In this document: piece after piece, positions 30,107 to 41,725 of the stretch
Layout of the letters: each line of letters begins with the position of its first letter
Numbering within the stretch: the first letter of the stretch is position 1
Assembly: GCF_050624435.1 (NCBI RefSeq)
Contig: NC_134542.1
Location: forward strand, 15,929,997 to 15,993,996
DNA length: 64,000 nucleotides
Origin: Tenrec ecaudatus
Lineage: Eukaryota; Chordata; Mammalia; Afrosoricida; Tenrecidae
Reading direction: 5' to 3'
Made by a program: the position numbers and the translations under genes
The notes under the pieces: model-generated
What the model saw: only the letters and a program-made list of their open reading frames with translations
What the model was told of the DNA's origin: nothing
Database searches by the model: none

Positions 30107-32215
30107 GGTGTGTAGGGGTGGGGTGGGGTGATTTCTAAATCACCTCTTCTGAATGTGGTCATTCCAGTGCTGACTAATTGCATGGAGGGTATTATTTTAA
30201 TTTTGTTATTTCTTGTCTCATGTTCATTCTTGATTAAGATGACTCTGGACATACTGAATCTGAATTATAAGTGGATATTGTCTATTTAATCCCACCCCCA
30301 ATCAAATATGAATTTACTTAGGGGGGCTCAAATGGTTTCTGCATTGAACATTGAGCCACAGTCATTTCAGCGGAGAGCAACTGCCTAAAACAGAGGAGGC
30401 TTGACTTTAGAGTAAGTTTGGATCCATAGAGTTCCCGTGTCCTGACCCCAGACCCAAAGGGTTCTTTGTTGCTTATTTCATGTGCATGTAACAGTTCACA
30501 TACTTACAGAGTTAAAGTGAACCCCGCCGGCCCCCTTGGGGATCAAGCTCTGTGTTTGTGTACCACCAGGGGACAGTGGCTTCCAGCTCCAGTTGGGCCT
30601 GATCTCCCTACCCAGATAAACTTGCTCTCCCAGAACAGGCCCCCTTAGCTCTGGAAGTGTGATCTTGAAGAGTACAGGGAAAGCGAAAGGAAATTTCCAA
30701 GTGACCAGGCTCCTGAAAGATGTGCTCCAAATTGGGGACAGAGTCATGCTGTGGTCATTCCCTACCTTTTAGGACAGATCCCCTCCTCTGTTGGCCGTGG
30801 TCCAGTGTGTCACAACTACAATTTCAGCTTGGCCTTCAGTTCCAACACCAATGCGCCGCTGTGCTTCTTTTGGCCAGAATCAGAATCTCCCTCCTCGGAG
30901 AAAATGCCCCCTACATGATCCGCCTTTCTTGGGATTATGCTCCCAAGTGTGCAGACCACATCTAACTTTTCCAACATTTCTCACTCCCTCCCCCTTTTAT
31001 TTTTTGGTCGAGCAGGGCAGGTACCGTGATTGGAAATGCCCATCGGCATTTCTGTTCAAGAGAGATGCGTTAGACAGTTTCTCACCATTGAGGGGAATGT
31101 GGTCATTGGACAGGGCTCTTGTTGGAGACATTTTGGGAATGGTAGAATTTACAAATTCTTACCTTCCAAGTCGTCGATTTTCCTTCCTTCCTTCCTTCCT
31201 ATAGTCAAGTAGAGACCCACAAATAACCCTTGCTACAAGAAGCAAGCCCCTTAAAAAAGTTATTTTATTTTAATAAGAAACAGTCATGTGATGTTTAGAA
31301 TTTACTGTGATGCCCTCTTCTTTGAGAAAGGGAAAGCGGAGAAATCGCTTTATCTTGTACATTGCAGAGAGAAAGCAAAATTTTAAATTCAACAAACCAA
31401 AACTAACCCACCAACTTCACGCAACTACCCTTTGGGATGAGACACCTGAGTCAATGACTTGTAAATTTTGCAGTCTCTCTTCTTACAGTTATAGTTGGGA
31501 AGTGCATTTCCCCCGTAAAACAGAACATCTAAACCTCACAACTTGGGCAGTAACAAACTACCAGTAGAGTTGTCTCCTTAAACCCACGCAGTGATTTCTC
31601 TCAGCTCCTAGGTAATCTCACCAGGCCCACTTTACCGCATCTACGAGAGGGTTTTAATAGAAGCGCACACGTCCAGCAACCCACCGCCCATTTGCTGAAC
31701 CTGGACCCCATTTCCAGGATGGCTCCATTTTAAAATAGTCGACTTTGAATGCCTTCTGACAGGAGTGGGAGACTCCTCCTGGCTGGCCAATTTAGGATTG
31801 GGGAGGAGGAAATAGCATAGATTTTCAGCATTACAAACTTCCCAGCATCCTTTCTAGGAATCCCAATAGTGTCCTTTTATGGAGGCTTCGCTTTGGATTT
31901 TAGAATCCTAAAGCAGGTGACTAGCAACCACTAGGGAACCAGACGCCCTTGGTCTCATGTCGTTGGATGGAAGTAATCCGTATGCTGGGGGAGAACGAAC
32001 AGGCTGGGGTCTAAGCAGAGGCCCATGGCTGCAGCGCCCCAGGGAGCAGTTTACTTTCTGGACTGTGTTCATAGTCAGTGCTAGTGTTGCAGACATAACT
32101 GTTCGCATTTTCAACACAAAGCCTCTATCTTTAGCTTGTGATATTTCTCACAAACCAAATATACTGTGGCACAGCACTGCGCCCCTCTTGAGCTCCGTTT
32201 GGGCAGATCCTACTG
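30104..32215. other. Intron 4, no gene seen
   Basis: Balanced to AT-rich sequence without a recognised repeat except a short CCTT run at 31182-31199. No coding evidence. Confidence 0.5.
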
Positions 32216-32440
32216 TGAGCCCTGGTGGTGTAGGGATGGCCAGTTGGGCTTCTTGTTCCAGGAAATAGTCACAGTTTCGTTGTGACGAGTCGGCATCCAC
32301 TTGGTGGCAGTGAGTGCAGAGTGCTGTGTGGCGAACAGAGAGGTTGGTGGTTTGAGCCATCCAGCAGCTCCAAGGTAGAAAGCCCTGGTGGTCTGCTTCC
32401 ACGAGGAGTCCAGCCAAGCCAACCCGTGGGGCACTTCTGC
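32216..32440 (+). repeat. Diverged AfroSINE fragments
   Basis: gagccctggtggtgtaggga opens one copy at about 32217; a second head-like agccctggtggtctgcttcc occurs at about 32380. Between them a ggttggtggtttgagccatc B-box-like stretch is visible. Probably two truncated or rearranged copies. Confidence 0.6.
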
Positions 32441-32469
32441 TGGGCCACATGAAATGCCTGTGCGTGGAG

Positions 32470-32660
32470 GGCTGGTGTGGTTAGGTGCCGTCAAGTCAGT
32501 GTGGACACACAGCGACTCTGTGGACAACGGAATGAAACAGTTTCCAGCCTACTCCATCATTACAGCTGGTGCTTGTATGCGCGGTTGCTGCAGTCACTGG
32601 GTCAGTGGTCTTGGCACGGGCCTCTCCTTTCTTTCACTGCACTCCAACTAGCCTCACGAT
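32470..32660 (-). repeat. RTE/AfroSINE-related repeat fragment
   Basis: The string aggtgccgtcaagtcagtgt followed by cagcgactctgtggacaac matches the tail shared by afrotherian RTE LINEs and AfroSINEs as I recall it, read antisense, and continues into LINE-like sequence. Confidence 0.5.
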
Positions 32661-32801
32661 GGGCATAGCCCACTGAGCTAATTAACACGGAGTTGACCCT
32701 TGCGTGGGGGCTATTCAGATCCTCTTTGTTTCTTTCGGGGGTCTAACTTTAAAAATATTGTGAAAGGATCATAGACTTATAAGGCCTATCTATAAACAAA
32801 A

Positions 32802-32980
32802 GGAGCTCCATTGGCATGGAGGTTAAGTGTTCGGTGGGTAGCCAAAAGGTCTGTAGTTTGAATCCACAGCATTCAATGGGAGAAAGACTTGGCTGACGGC
32901 TTCCATAAAGATTACAGGCTTGGCAACCCGATGGAGCAATTCTGCTCCACCCTTTAGGGTCACTATGAATCAGGTTTGAC
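32802..32980 (+). repeat. AfroSINE
   Basis: Head ggagctccattggcatggag, B-box region gtctgtagtttgaatccaca and tail tagggtcactatgaatcag. Clearly diverged. Confidence 0.75.
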
Positions 32981-33085
32981 TCCTTAGTAAACATCTACTT
33001 TAAAGTTTCCCAATATCTAAATATATCATGCTGGTTAAGAAAACCTTGGCTGAAGTATGTGTGCATGTGTGTTTGTGCATAAAGG

Positions 33086-33155
33086 ACTTCAAAATATTCA
33101 TGGAAAAATTCTGTTACCTTTTAATTCCATTTTACCACAAAGTTCTGACGGGCCT
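33086..33155. repeat. Short dispersed repeat, copy A
   Basis: About 70 bases (ggacttcaaaatattcatgg then ccttttaattccattttacc) resemble 63472-63540. The family is not identified; the ends suggest a small DNA transposon with inverted ends. Confidence 0.45.
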
Positions 33156-33565
33156 CTCATGTGTATGTATTTTAAGTATCCGATTTGAGCTGAATAAGAC
33201 CTAAAACCCCAACCCCCAAACCCAACCCTCCCACTTGGCCTAACTCCGTTCCTGCTAACAAAGCAGCAGGGTTCGTCTGCATTTATGCCCCCTTGGCCAG
33301 TGTCTGGAAGGAGACACCCAGGCCTTGGGCATGTCTACTCTGCACTATTTGAAGACACTCAAACCCCCTTTGTACGTCTTTGCCTTGTCAGCACGTGGCA
33401 CCCTGGGACAGAGTGAGTGGCCTGTGCCCGCGTCAGGCAGTGGAGACCAAGCACCTTCCCAGTGTGATTCTCTGCATCACTTCAGCTTCCTGGGGCACGC
33501 TGGGGTGAAAATAGAGGATATCTGTTATGCCCAGATAGCACTTTCCATAGTGAAACACAAACTCT

Positions 33566-33572
33566 TAAAAAA

Positions 33573-33612
<40 letters not shown>

Positions 33613-33615
33613 GGA
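33566..33615. repeat. (GAAA)n microsatellite
   Basis: AAAG tetranucleotide array, all purine on the + strand. Confidence 0.97.
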
Positions 33616-33704
33616 AAATGTAGAAAACGAACAGCTACAAACTAGTAGATGGACTCTGCCCAAGGGTAGAGAAAGCTTAACTGGAGCGCTTAGAAGCAAC
33701 AATG

Positions 33705-33739
<35 letters not shown>
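33705..33739. repeat. (CA)n microsatellite
   Basis: About 17 CA units, 90 bases after the GAAA array. Confidence 0.97.
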
Positions 33740-33741
<2 letters not shown>

Positions 33742-35682
33742 CCAATCTACTTTTTTCAAGTGGGAAAATAACAGAGTTGATAAACATTTTTTTAAAATAT
33801 GGATATGAGTATATTGATTTTTGAAATCAGACAAAATCAAATTCTGGGACGATTCCATGTGGTGGAGAAAAACTTTTCTCCGTCCCTCCCCTGCTTCCAG
33901 CTCCAGAAAGGCGACTTTTCTCTCCTCCATGAAAACTGTCCCGAGCGAGCTTTCCAAATGGGAGCATTTGGGGCCATGTGAGCTTTTCTGTCTCTGGCCC
34001 ACCCGTTACTCGCTGACCGTGGGTCTCACCCCTACTTTCTTACTCCTGCAGTTCTTCCTCTGCCTAGGTGTCAGGGACTTCCTTCACTGTCTCCCTCCCT
34101 TCCCTCTGCAGCTGGGGTCCTTGTTCTCAAATGCCTCTCTAGCTCTGCCCACCCTAGGAGATGGTGCGGGTCCTTCTCATGCCCCCCCCCCCATTCTTCT
34201 TAGGAGTGGAGCTCTGGGATAGGAGGGCAATTGGTAGCAGTCTGTGCATAGGTGAATGCCCATGACTGACTTTCCTGTTCCTCTATCTCTCCATCTGACC
34301 CCAAAGGCCTGGGGACTGCTGTATGGTCAGGGTGCCTTGGGTTTGTGCAGGGGAAAGTTGCCTGGCTCTCTATGGCCGGCCTCCCCTGCCGGCTGGAGCA
34401 GCCTGTCTGTCTGTTCTGCCACCAGAGGGAGGAAGGTTGTTTTCTTATCCCGCCTGCACTGGGCTGACCTGGCTCCCAGATAGGTCAGGCCGGGGCACTG
34501 CCAGTTTACGCAGCTGTGGCTGCTCAGGCGTCACAGCAGGCAGCCGCGTTCCTTGATTGACCGGCGGGCCCGCCGGAGACCTGATACAAGTGTGCTCCCC
34601 AGCCATGGGGCCGGCAGTCCGGCACTGGCCCCCTGCAGGATGCGCAGGGACTCCAAGGAAGCCTTTTTCTTTTCTTTTAAAAAACCGATTTTATTCTGAG
34701 GATTGCGCTCATGTCCCCTAAACACTCGGATGAAAGAGATGTTTGGCTAGATTTTATTTTGCCAGGATCATACCATAAAAAAAGTAAGATTCATGTAAGA
34801 ACACATGTAACAATTCACCGTCCGTTTCTCCCTGCCCATGCCACTGACCACGAGACCATTCTTCAAGTTCTGCCGCTAGTCTTGTTTCTCTTTTTAAATG
34901 AAAGACCCAAGATGGAAGTGTCCTCCTTTTCCTCTAAACAAATCCCTCCTCTCCCCGCTCCGCTCCATTTGCATTGGCTCTTGTAGACGTATGTATTTCC
35001 TAAAAGTGGTTATCTTCCTGTATTTGTCTTGCTTCTCTCCACGGGTCGTGTGTATTCGCACAAACTTCAAACGTTAAAGTGGATCTGGGGGAAAACTTTT
35101 CTCCTCTCCTGCCTGCCTTCCACTTATCTTACCTTGCTCGTCTCTCCGGAAAAACCTAAGCATCAATAAGCAATTATCTTTCTCATTTTAAAAATGTACC
35201 CGCCCCCCTCCATGTACACATGGTCACTTGGTGGATAAACCACTCTGCACCTTGTTGTTTTTGTTTTGAGGGGTGCGGTGTTACTGTACACTCACTCCCA
35301 CCTGGTATTCCACTTCAGTCCTGTTTGGATACTTGCTTCCCTCCCTCTCGGGCTGCTCAGTGTTCATTTCCAGCATAATGTGAGTTTCCACTCTCCCCGC
35401 GCTGTCTGGAGCAGGTGTGACTTTCTTTTTCTTTGCAAAATAATTCCTCTTCGGGAAGGGCCCAGGGGAATGACACTGTGTACTTTCCATAGAGTTTGGG
35501 TTCTGGGTTGAGAACAGAATGGGGTAGGCGGGTGGGCTTGGGAAGCCTGGCGGGAACCTGTTTGACTGTGAGCACTGGACAAGAATAACGGGGCCAGTTT
35601 CTTCTCTCATGACCATGTGGTAAGAACCCTGGGGCCAGCGTGATTGCTTGGGGAGTTTTAAAAATTTATTTTTTTAATTGTT

Positions 35683-35684
<2 letters not shown>
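33740..35684. other. Intron 4, no gene seen
   Basis: No coding region is supported. Parts around 34740-35300 have the loose, A/T- and C-rich texture of old LINE sequence but could not be assigned. Confidence 0.4.
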
Positions 35685-35727
<43 letters not shown>

Positions 35728-35728
35728 T
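35685..35728. repeat. (GT)n(GA)n microsatellite
   Basis: GT array ending in a short GA run. Confidence 0.97.
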
Positions 35729-35734
35729 TGTTCT

Positions 35735-35910
35735 GCCATATAGCCCAGTGGCAGCTCGAAGCAGCCTCATGGGTAAAACGCTCCCAGAGCGCTCTCGGGT
35801 GTGGTCTTGGTGGAAGCTGGTGTTCAGGCCTTTCCTGCGCAGGGTGGCTGGATGGATTTGAACTGCCAACCTTTTGCTCACTAGTCAAGCCCTGGACCAT
35901 TCTGCCTCCT
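35735..35910 (-). repeat. AfroSINE-like tRNA-derived SINE, diverged
   Basis: The block ggctggatggatttgaactg followed by ccaaccttttgctcactag is the antisense B-box region of the gccaaccttt subtype. The head is degraded. Confidence 0.6.
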
Positions 35911-36256
35911 GGTCTCTGTGAAGACGCCTCCAGCTTTCTAAATCCGAGGACAACTTTTCTATGTAACATATTGGCTACTTTTTATTCCTCCTTGCCTACT
36001 GCTTATTTAATCCCCCTGCCCCCACTCCCTGGCCCATCTTGTCTCTTTTATGTTAAGCATTCAGTTTCGAGGCCCTGTGCCCTAACAGTTTGGTCACCAA
36101 GTGAGGCTTGATTTAGTAAGATCAGGGAAAAGAAAGAAAGAAGTAGGTCTTACATTTCTAATCTGTGTGTGTGTTTGCGAGTGTAAGTGTCTGGCTGATG
36201 CTCTGGGGGATGGGGTGGGGTTGGTAATGGCTGGTTTTAAAATTTAAGAACTTCTA

Positions 36257-36390
36257 AAGCAGAGGGACAAAGGCAGGGCTTTCTAGTCCCGTGAAGAGTT
36301 ACAGTCTCCGAAGTCCACAAGGGCAGTTCTCTCCTGGGCTACAAGGTTGCTGTGAGTCAGCATCGACTCCATGGCAGTGCGTTTGGTTAA
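36257..36390 (+). repeat. AfroSINE, 3' part
   Basis: Contains ggctttctagtcccgtgaag, agttacagtctccgaagtcc and the tail gtgagtcagcatcgactcca. The tRNA-like head is absent. Confidence 0.8.
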
Positions 36391-36480
36391 TTTTTGAGGT
36401 GTCTGTAACAGTTCTCTTGTGGCGCAAACGTTTTTAGTTTAGTACCCCCACACCCCCACACCCACCCACGGACTTTGCAA

Positions 36481-36630
36481 AGGAGCTCAGATGGCATCAT
36501 GGTTAGTTAAACAGTGGACTGCTAACCCAGAGGTTCCAAACTACTAGCTACTCTCCGGCGAAAGACGACTTTTTCTGCAGGGCCCCTATGTGTCAGAACC
36601 AACTCAATGTCCGTGAGTGAGTTTGCTTTT
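36481..36630 (+). repeat. AfroSINE with internal deletion
   Basis: Head ggagctcagatggcatcatg and middle gactgctaacccagaggttc, then tail gtgtcagaaccaactcaatg; the part normally between them is shortened. Confidence 0.75.
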
Positions 36631-37197
36631 TCCTGTAAAGCCAACATGCTGGGGGAATCTGAGGCTGACGCTGCTGAGTACCTCGGGAACCTCAGTTCTG
36701 TGAAGTGTGTCAGAAAGCACTGGCCCCCAGGCACACCCTCCACAGACCCTTCTGAGAAAACCCCCAGCAGGCGCGCTAATAAAGACCTGAAGGTGAAGGT
36801 CTCAAGCCACTCCTCCTTCAGGAAGAGGGCGCGCCGGGATAGGAGGACCAGCTGGCGCAAAGCATTGATCTTTGAGAACCAAAGTCCTGAGTCAGTGAAA
36901 AGAAGCACAACCCAGAGAAAAAAAGTCGCCATCTTTCTTGACTGTCCCCTGGGCCAGCCTCGGAGCTGGCAGCGCTGGTGCCTTGCCAGGCGGAAGGTGG
37001 CTTCCTTCCGGCTTTCCCTCAGCCTTGCTGAAGGAAAGCCAAGGGAGCCAGGGTGGGGTGGGGGGTGGGAAAAGGACTGGTAGGAGAGCATCTGCAGAGA
37101 GCTGAGAAGAATCAAAAGCAGCCTCCCCCCTCCCCATCCCTCTCCCCCCTCTGACAGCTCACCCAGCCAAAAAAAACCCTCTGCATCTGAGTGCTTT

Positions 37198-37400
37198 GGA
37201 AGCCCTGCTGGCATAGTGGTTACTCATTGGGCTGCTCAACACCAGGTCAGCTGTTCAAAACTAGCAGTTGCTCCTTGGGAGAAAGACGAGGCTTTCTACT
37301 CCAATAAAGAGTTACAGTCTCGGGGACCCACAGGGGCAGTTCTGCTCTGTGCTATAGAGTTGCGATGATCTGGAATCGACTGGATGCCAGTGAGCTTTGC
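37198..37400 (+). repeat. AfroSINE, near full length
   Basis: Well preserved: ggaagccctgctggcatagt, gggagaaagacgaggctttc, cccacaggggcagttctgct and ctggaatcgactggatgcca in order. Confidence 0.9.
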
Positions 37401-37504
37401 TGCCAGTTCTGTGCATAGTTTGGACCGGATCAGGAGGCTCTGAGTTTGTGACAGCTGATTAATACCTGCAAGCAGCGGACCACACAGTAAGGAGAGGAGG
37501 GTCT

Positions 37505-37680
37505 ATTGTTGTTCGGATGCATAGCCATCCCACGGGACAGAGGAGAGCTGCCCCCGCCCTGCAGGGTTTTCTTGGCTTTGAACTTGGCAGGGGCAGATTG
37601 CCAGATCTTTCTCCCGTGGGGTTGCTGGGTGGATTCGAACTGGCAACCTTTCAGGCTGCCACTTTCCTCCGGAGCCACAG
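37505..37680 (-). repeat. AfroSINE-like tRNA-derived SINE
   Basis: Antisense copy of the subtype with cagattgccagatctttctc and gggtggattcgaactggcaa, which differs in its middle from the commoner AfroSINE copies. Confidence 0.75.
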
Positions 37681-37689
37681 ACCAACCTT

Positions 37690-38203
37690 AGAAGATCACG
37701 ATTTGTTTGTCCTGTTGCTATGATGCTTCCACAGAGACACGTGGACCACCGCACGGGTAGCTTTCATGCTCCAGTGGGCAGGCAGGGAGACAAACGTTTG
37801 GGTCCAAGAGACACCATCGCATTGCTATCATCCATCCAGAAGGCGTCACCTCTTATCCTCCCATCTGTAGATGCACTGAGCTTTAAAACAGGCAGGGTGG
37901 GACTCGTGCTTGATTCTGAGGGGACTGCTTCCACCTTCCCGATGCCCGAGGGGATGGGATCGTGTCTGGCTGGCTGCCCTGGAATCAGTGATTGTGCTTT
38001 TGGGAAGGTCTGTGAATTCTGACCTCATCACCGCTTCTAAAGAAGCTGGGAGTTGGTTTCAGGAAGTTGGGTCAAAAAATGGCGCTCTTTTTCACAGATG
38101 AGCCGGATGCTAGAACCGTATAGGACTTAGGAACCTGCTCAGTGTGAGAAGCTTCCAGGTAATAGAAATGCCCAGGTCTTCTATAGACCAGGCACATCCT
38201 GGG

Positions 38204-38249
<46 letters not shown>

Positions 38250-40258
38250 GAGGGCACTTGCAAGGCATCGTCTACAGTTTCTTCCCAGAACCCAATGTCT
38301 GCCTGTGGTCACTGACCTTGCCAAGCTCTGAATACTTGCTGAGTGTTTGTCTGCGAGAGTAAAGCACACGGAGGCCTGGGGCTTAGGCATCAGGTCAGAA
38401 ATGGGGAAGAAAGAGCCAAGCTGAAGTGTGTGGACGAGGAGGGCAGGTACCTGGATGTTGGGCCAAACGTCAATGTGAGACTGAAGGACCCAGTGGGGCA
38501 CTTAAGGATTGCCCCTCCATGTTTCTGGGTGACCTTTTGGGGCCTGTGGTGAGCTCTCTGCTCCCCTCGCCTGTCAGGGCCATGGAAGCATCCAGCTGGT
38601 TGGTACATCGATGCTCACCTCTTGCTCTGTACGAGGCTTCTCAGGAGCACAGCAGTGAGCGGCATGGCGGTGGCAGCAGGGTTCTTGAATGGGCCACGTG
38701 GTAACAGTACACGCAGATGCAATCTGGAATCGGGGAGGTATGACTCCCCCTATCCCTCTATGTACCTGGGCAGAAAAGCCGGGCCATCTGCTTCCAACCT
38801 GGTCGCCCCATCCACCCACCCCCCGTGGGGTCTGGTTTTCATCTGACACACCCTGGAGGTCCCCAGGAGCTGGCAGCTGGATTGGAAGAGTCAGCCCTCT
38901 CTCCGTGGGCTTCACTGTCGTCTCTTCAGAGGCACAGGTTTTTCACACACACCCCTTCTCCCCCAGGAGGCGCTTTGGCCAGAAGAGGAGAGGAACAATT
39001 CTGTGTTACAAACTGCAAAGGGCCCGGGAGAAGTGCATTTAGGTCTGAATCTTTGTTTCACTGGGAGCTTGCTTCCTTTTATTGAATTGCTCAAATTTAA
39101 TGTACCGAGTTTAAACTCCTGATTTTTCCCCTGAAATGAATCCTCTTGTTTGTTGGTGGGTTTTTCGTTGTTGTTGTTCTTTTTTGGGGGGTGGGAGGGT
39201 TATTGTTTTTGTTTTAATTGAAAACCCAAATTAAATTCCCCAGGAAAAGACAATGCCTATCTTTCGCAGTGAACCCGTGGGCACTTGGAAATCCTCTTGG
39301 AAACACTGTAAGAGGGATAGAAAGCAATGTCCCCACAGGATGAGTGACAGGAAGTCATGTGACCAGCACTCGGTATTGATTTGCTTTTCTCGAGGCCCAG
39401 GGTGTTGGCAGAGCTGTCTCCCCACCCCCTCCCCGCACCCCTCCCAAGCCCTCTGCAAAATGTTCTCCCACTTACTTGTCACCAAGAGCTCTGGGCCCCT
39501 TTCAGTTTAAGTGGGAGATGGGGGCCCAACTTGGGGCTCTGCCCTCTCCTTCGCCTGCCTCCACCTGGCTTGCCCTGCCTTGTGAACCTTGACTTTACCT
39601 GCATCCACACACCCCCACCCCCCATAACCTCCTGGGAGATCCCAGGGAGCTGACTACTTCACACAGAGGAAAAAACTCCCGAGGGTGGGATCCCAGGCGT
39701 TCATGTAGCAAGGACAGTTTGGTGGCGAGGCAGGGGGTGGGTTTTGGCTTGACACTGCTGAAGTCCTCCTTTCACTGAGAATGGGCATGGGGGTGGGGAG
39801 GACTTTATTCCATATGGAGGAAGCCCCTGGCTGGTGAGGGTCCTTCTCCAGGGCTGTCTGGGAAGTCAGGGCTAGCTGGGGCTCAGAGAGCCGACCACAG
39901 GTAGACTTCCCACTCTCTCCATGCCAGGTGAGAGCCTTGGCATGTCCTCCTGGCCGCCTTAGTAGAGGGCAGAGCCAAGGGACAGACGGGAAGCTACACG
40001 AGATAAGCAGGGGTGGTGGGGTCCAGCTAACCCCTTAGTACTCACCCTTCCGTGGGAAGCAGGCAGACCCGAGTGCACACTCCCCAAGCAGCCTCTGATG
40101 TGTGGTCTGGAGTTGAGAAGTGAGACCCCTCCCTCCTCCAGAGGATCTTGGGGACCCTTGTTTTCCAGAAGCTCTTCAGGAAGGGCAGGGATTTATATCC
40201 CGTGAAGCTTCTGAACTTCCCAGTGCTCGGCAGAGGGCCTCAGACACATGGCTTTAGA
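37690..40258. other. Intron 4, no gene seen
   Basis: Apart from the CA array at 38206-38248 nothing can be assigned. A T/G-rich low-complexity patch lies at 39150-39215. Confidence 0.5.
38206..38248. repeat. (CA)n microsatellite
   Basis: About 21 CA units. Confidence 0.97.
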
Positions 40259-40266
40259 CTCTAAAG

Positions 40267-40439
40267 GTTGGTTCTCAACTTTCCTCGTGCTGCGACCCTT
40301 TCATACAGTTCCTCATGTGGTGGTGACCCCTAACCGTAAAATTATTTTCATTGCTATTTCATCAGTCATTTTGCTCCTGTGATGAATCAGGTGACCCCCT
40401 GTGAAAGGGTCATTTGACCCCAAGGTTGAGAGCCGCTGT
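40267..40439 (-). mobile_element. SPIN-like non-autonomous hAT transposon
   Basis: About 173 bases with terminal inverted repeats ggttctcaac / gttgagagccgctg. Read on the minus strand it aligns by eye along its length with the element at 58136-58326. Flanks ctctaaag (40259-40266) and ttttagag (40440-40447) both fit the nTnTAnAn target pattern expected for hAT insertion, matching at 5 of 8 positions. Confidence 0.75.
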
Positions 40440-40801
40440 TTTTAGAGGATGTACCATGTCGGTCCCAGTCGGACAGCCAAAGTTGACCGGGCTGGCGATA
40501 TATGGGTGTCACAATGACCCGTTGTGTTTGTGGTCTATTGAAATGACCTTGGCTTCCTATTGACCTCCCCAAAGTGGGCACTCAACACTTGATTGGTGTT
40601 CTGCAAATACTAGGGCGTGGCATTGAATGCTTGCATCCCCCAGGCCTGCTCAGGGGTGGGGGTGGGGGTGGGTGGGTGTGAAGGGTGAAGGAGGGGTTCT
40701 CATCAGAGGGGTTTACCCATGATCCTTCAGCTTTGGGTCCCTTCAGGGTCCCTCATATGAGGGTGCTTTTGGAGTCTCAGCCAGATCAAGATTTCTCTTT
40801 T

Positions 40802-41000
40802 GTACTCACTGCCACCGAGTGGAGTCTAACTCCCAACCACCCAATAGGACAGGGTAAAACTTCTCTCATGGGTTTGAGAGGCTGTGACATTTTAAAGGCA
40901 GTGGAAAGTTTCCTCTTTCTCCTGAGGAGCGACTGGTGGTTTCGGACTGCTGACTTGCAGATGGCAGCCCAATGTGTAATCGCTAGGTCACCAGGGCTCC
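40802..41000 (-). repeat. AfroSINE
   Basis: Antisense copy: actcactgccaccgagtgga, aataggacagggtaaaactt, ctggtggtttcggactgctg and gtcaccagggctcc. Confidence 0.88.
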
Positions 41001-41234
41001 CTTTTGTCAGTGAGGTCCTCTGAAATTCAAAAGCTTCAGGTCCCAGGAAAACCTCATCTTTTCTGGCCCCTGCTCAGTGCAGGGTGGCCGAGCCAGGTCC
41101 CTGTGCCCTTGCGAGTCTGGCACGCCTCTGTGAGTTTGTCACAAACTCTGTGAGTGTCGCCTGATGCTCACAGCGAGGATGCTCACTTTCTGTGTCCACG
41201 GGTCTTGGACTGGAGAGCTTTTTGGTTTCCTCCG

Positions 41235-41335
41235 CCACCTTTGTGAACCCTTAATAAATTATATATGACCATTTTTTTCACATCTCACACCATCCGCTGT
41301 ATCCCTTCCCCCCATGTTTCTGTTGTTCGCCACCC
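41235..41335 (-). repeat. RTE-type LINE 3' fragment
   Basis: gaacccttaataaattatat and cacaccatccgctgtatccc match, in order, a segment of the longer element at 54331-55075. Confidence 0.55.
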
Positions 41336-41511
41336 TCATGGCCTCGAATGGGTGAGTTGTATGGACCAGAGAGTTTTGCCTCCTGTTCTTGTTTTACTTT
41401 CATCCCGCCTTTCAGGGTCACGTTCATCTGGGGGAAGGGACGCGGGATGGGCTGGACTGGTTCGCTCTCTAATGAATCGCTGTGTGTGTGTGTGTGGGGG
41501 GGAATGTTGCT

Positions 41512-41725
41512 ATTGTGAGGTGCCATCACACTGGTTTGAACTCATAACGATGACCCCATTGTGGGACCCAGCGGCACTGCCCCTTCCCCTGGGGGAGGGG
41601 CGGTGGTGTTCCCAGGCTGTCAGCCTTCAGAGAGCATATTGCCAGACCTTTCTCTCGCTGGGCTGCCGAGTGTTTGAACAGGCAGCGTGTTGGCGAATGG
41701 CCCAGTGCGCTTCTCCACTGGCTTG
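41512..41725 (-). repeat. AfroSINE-like tRNA-derived SINE, diverged
   Basis: gaggtgccatcacactggtt, catattgccagacctttctc and a degraded B-box region follow the order of the gccaaccttt subtype. Confidence 0.6.

Noticed and set aside
36522-37214. 230-codon minus-strand frame in intron 4
   Set aside because: It begins inside one AfroSINE and ends near another; no recognised protein family.
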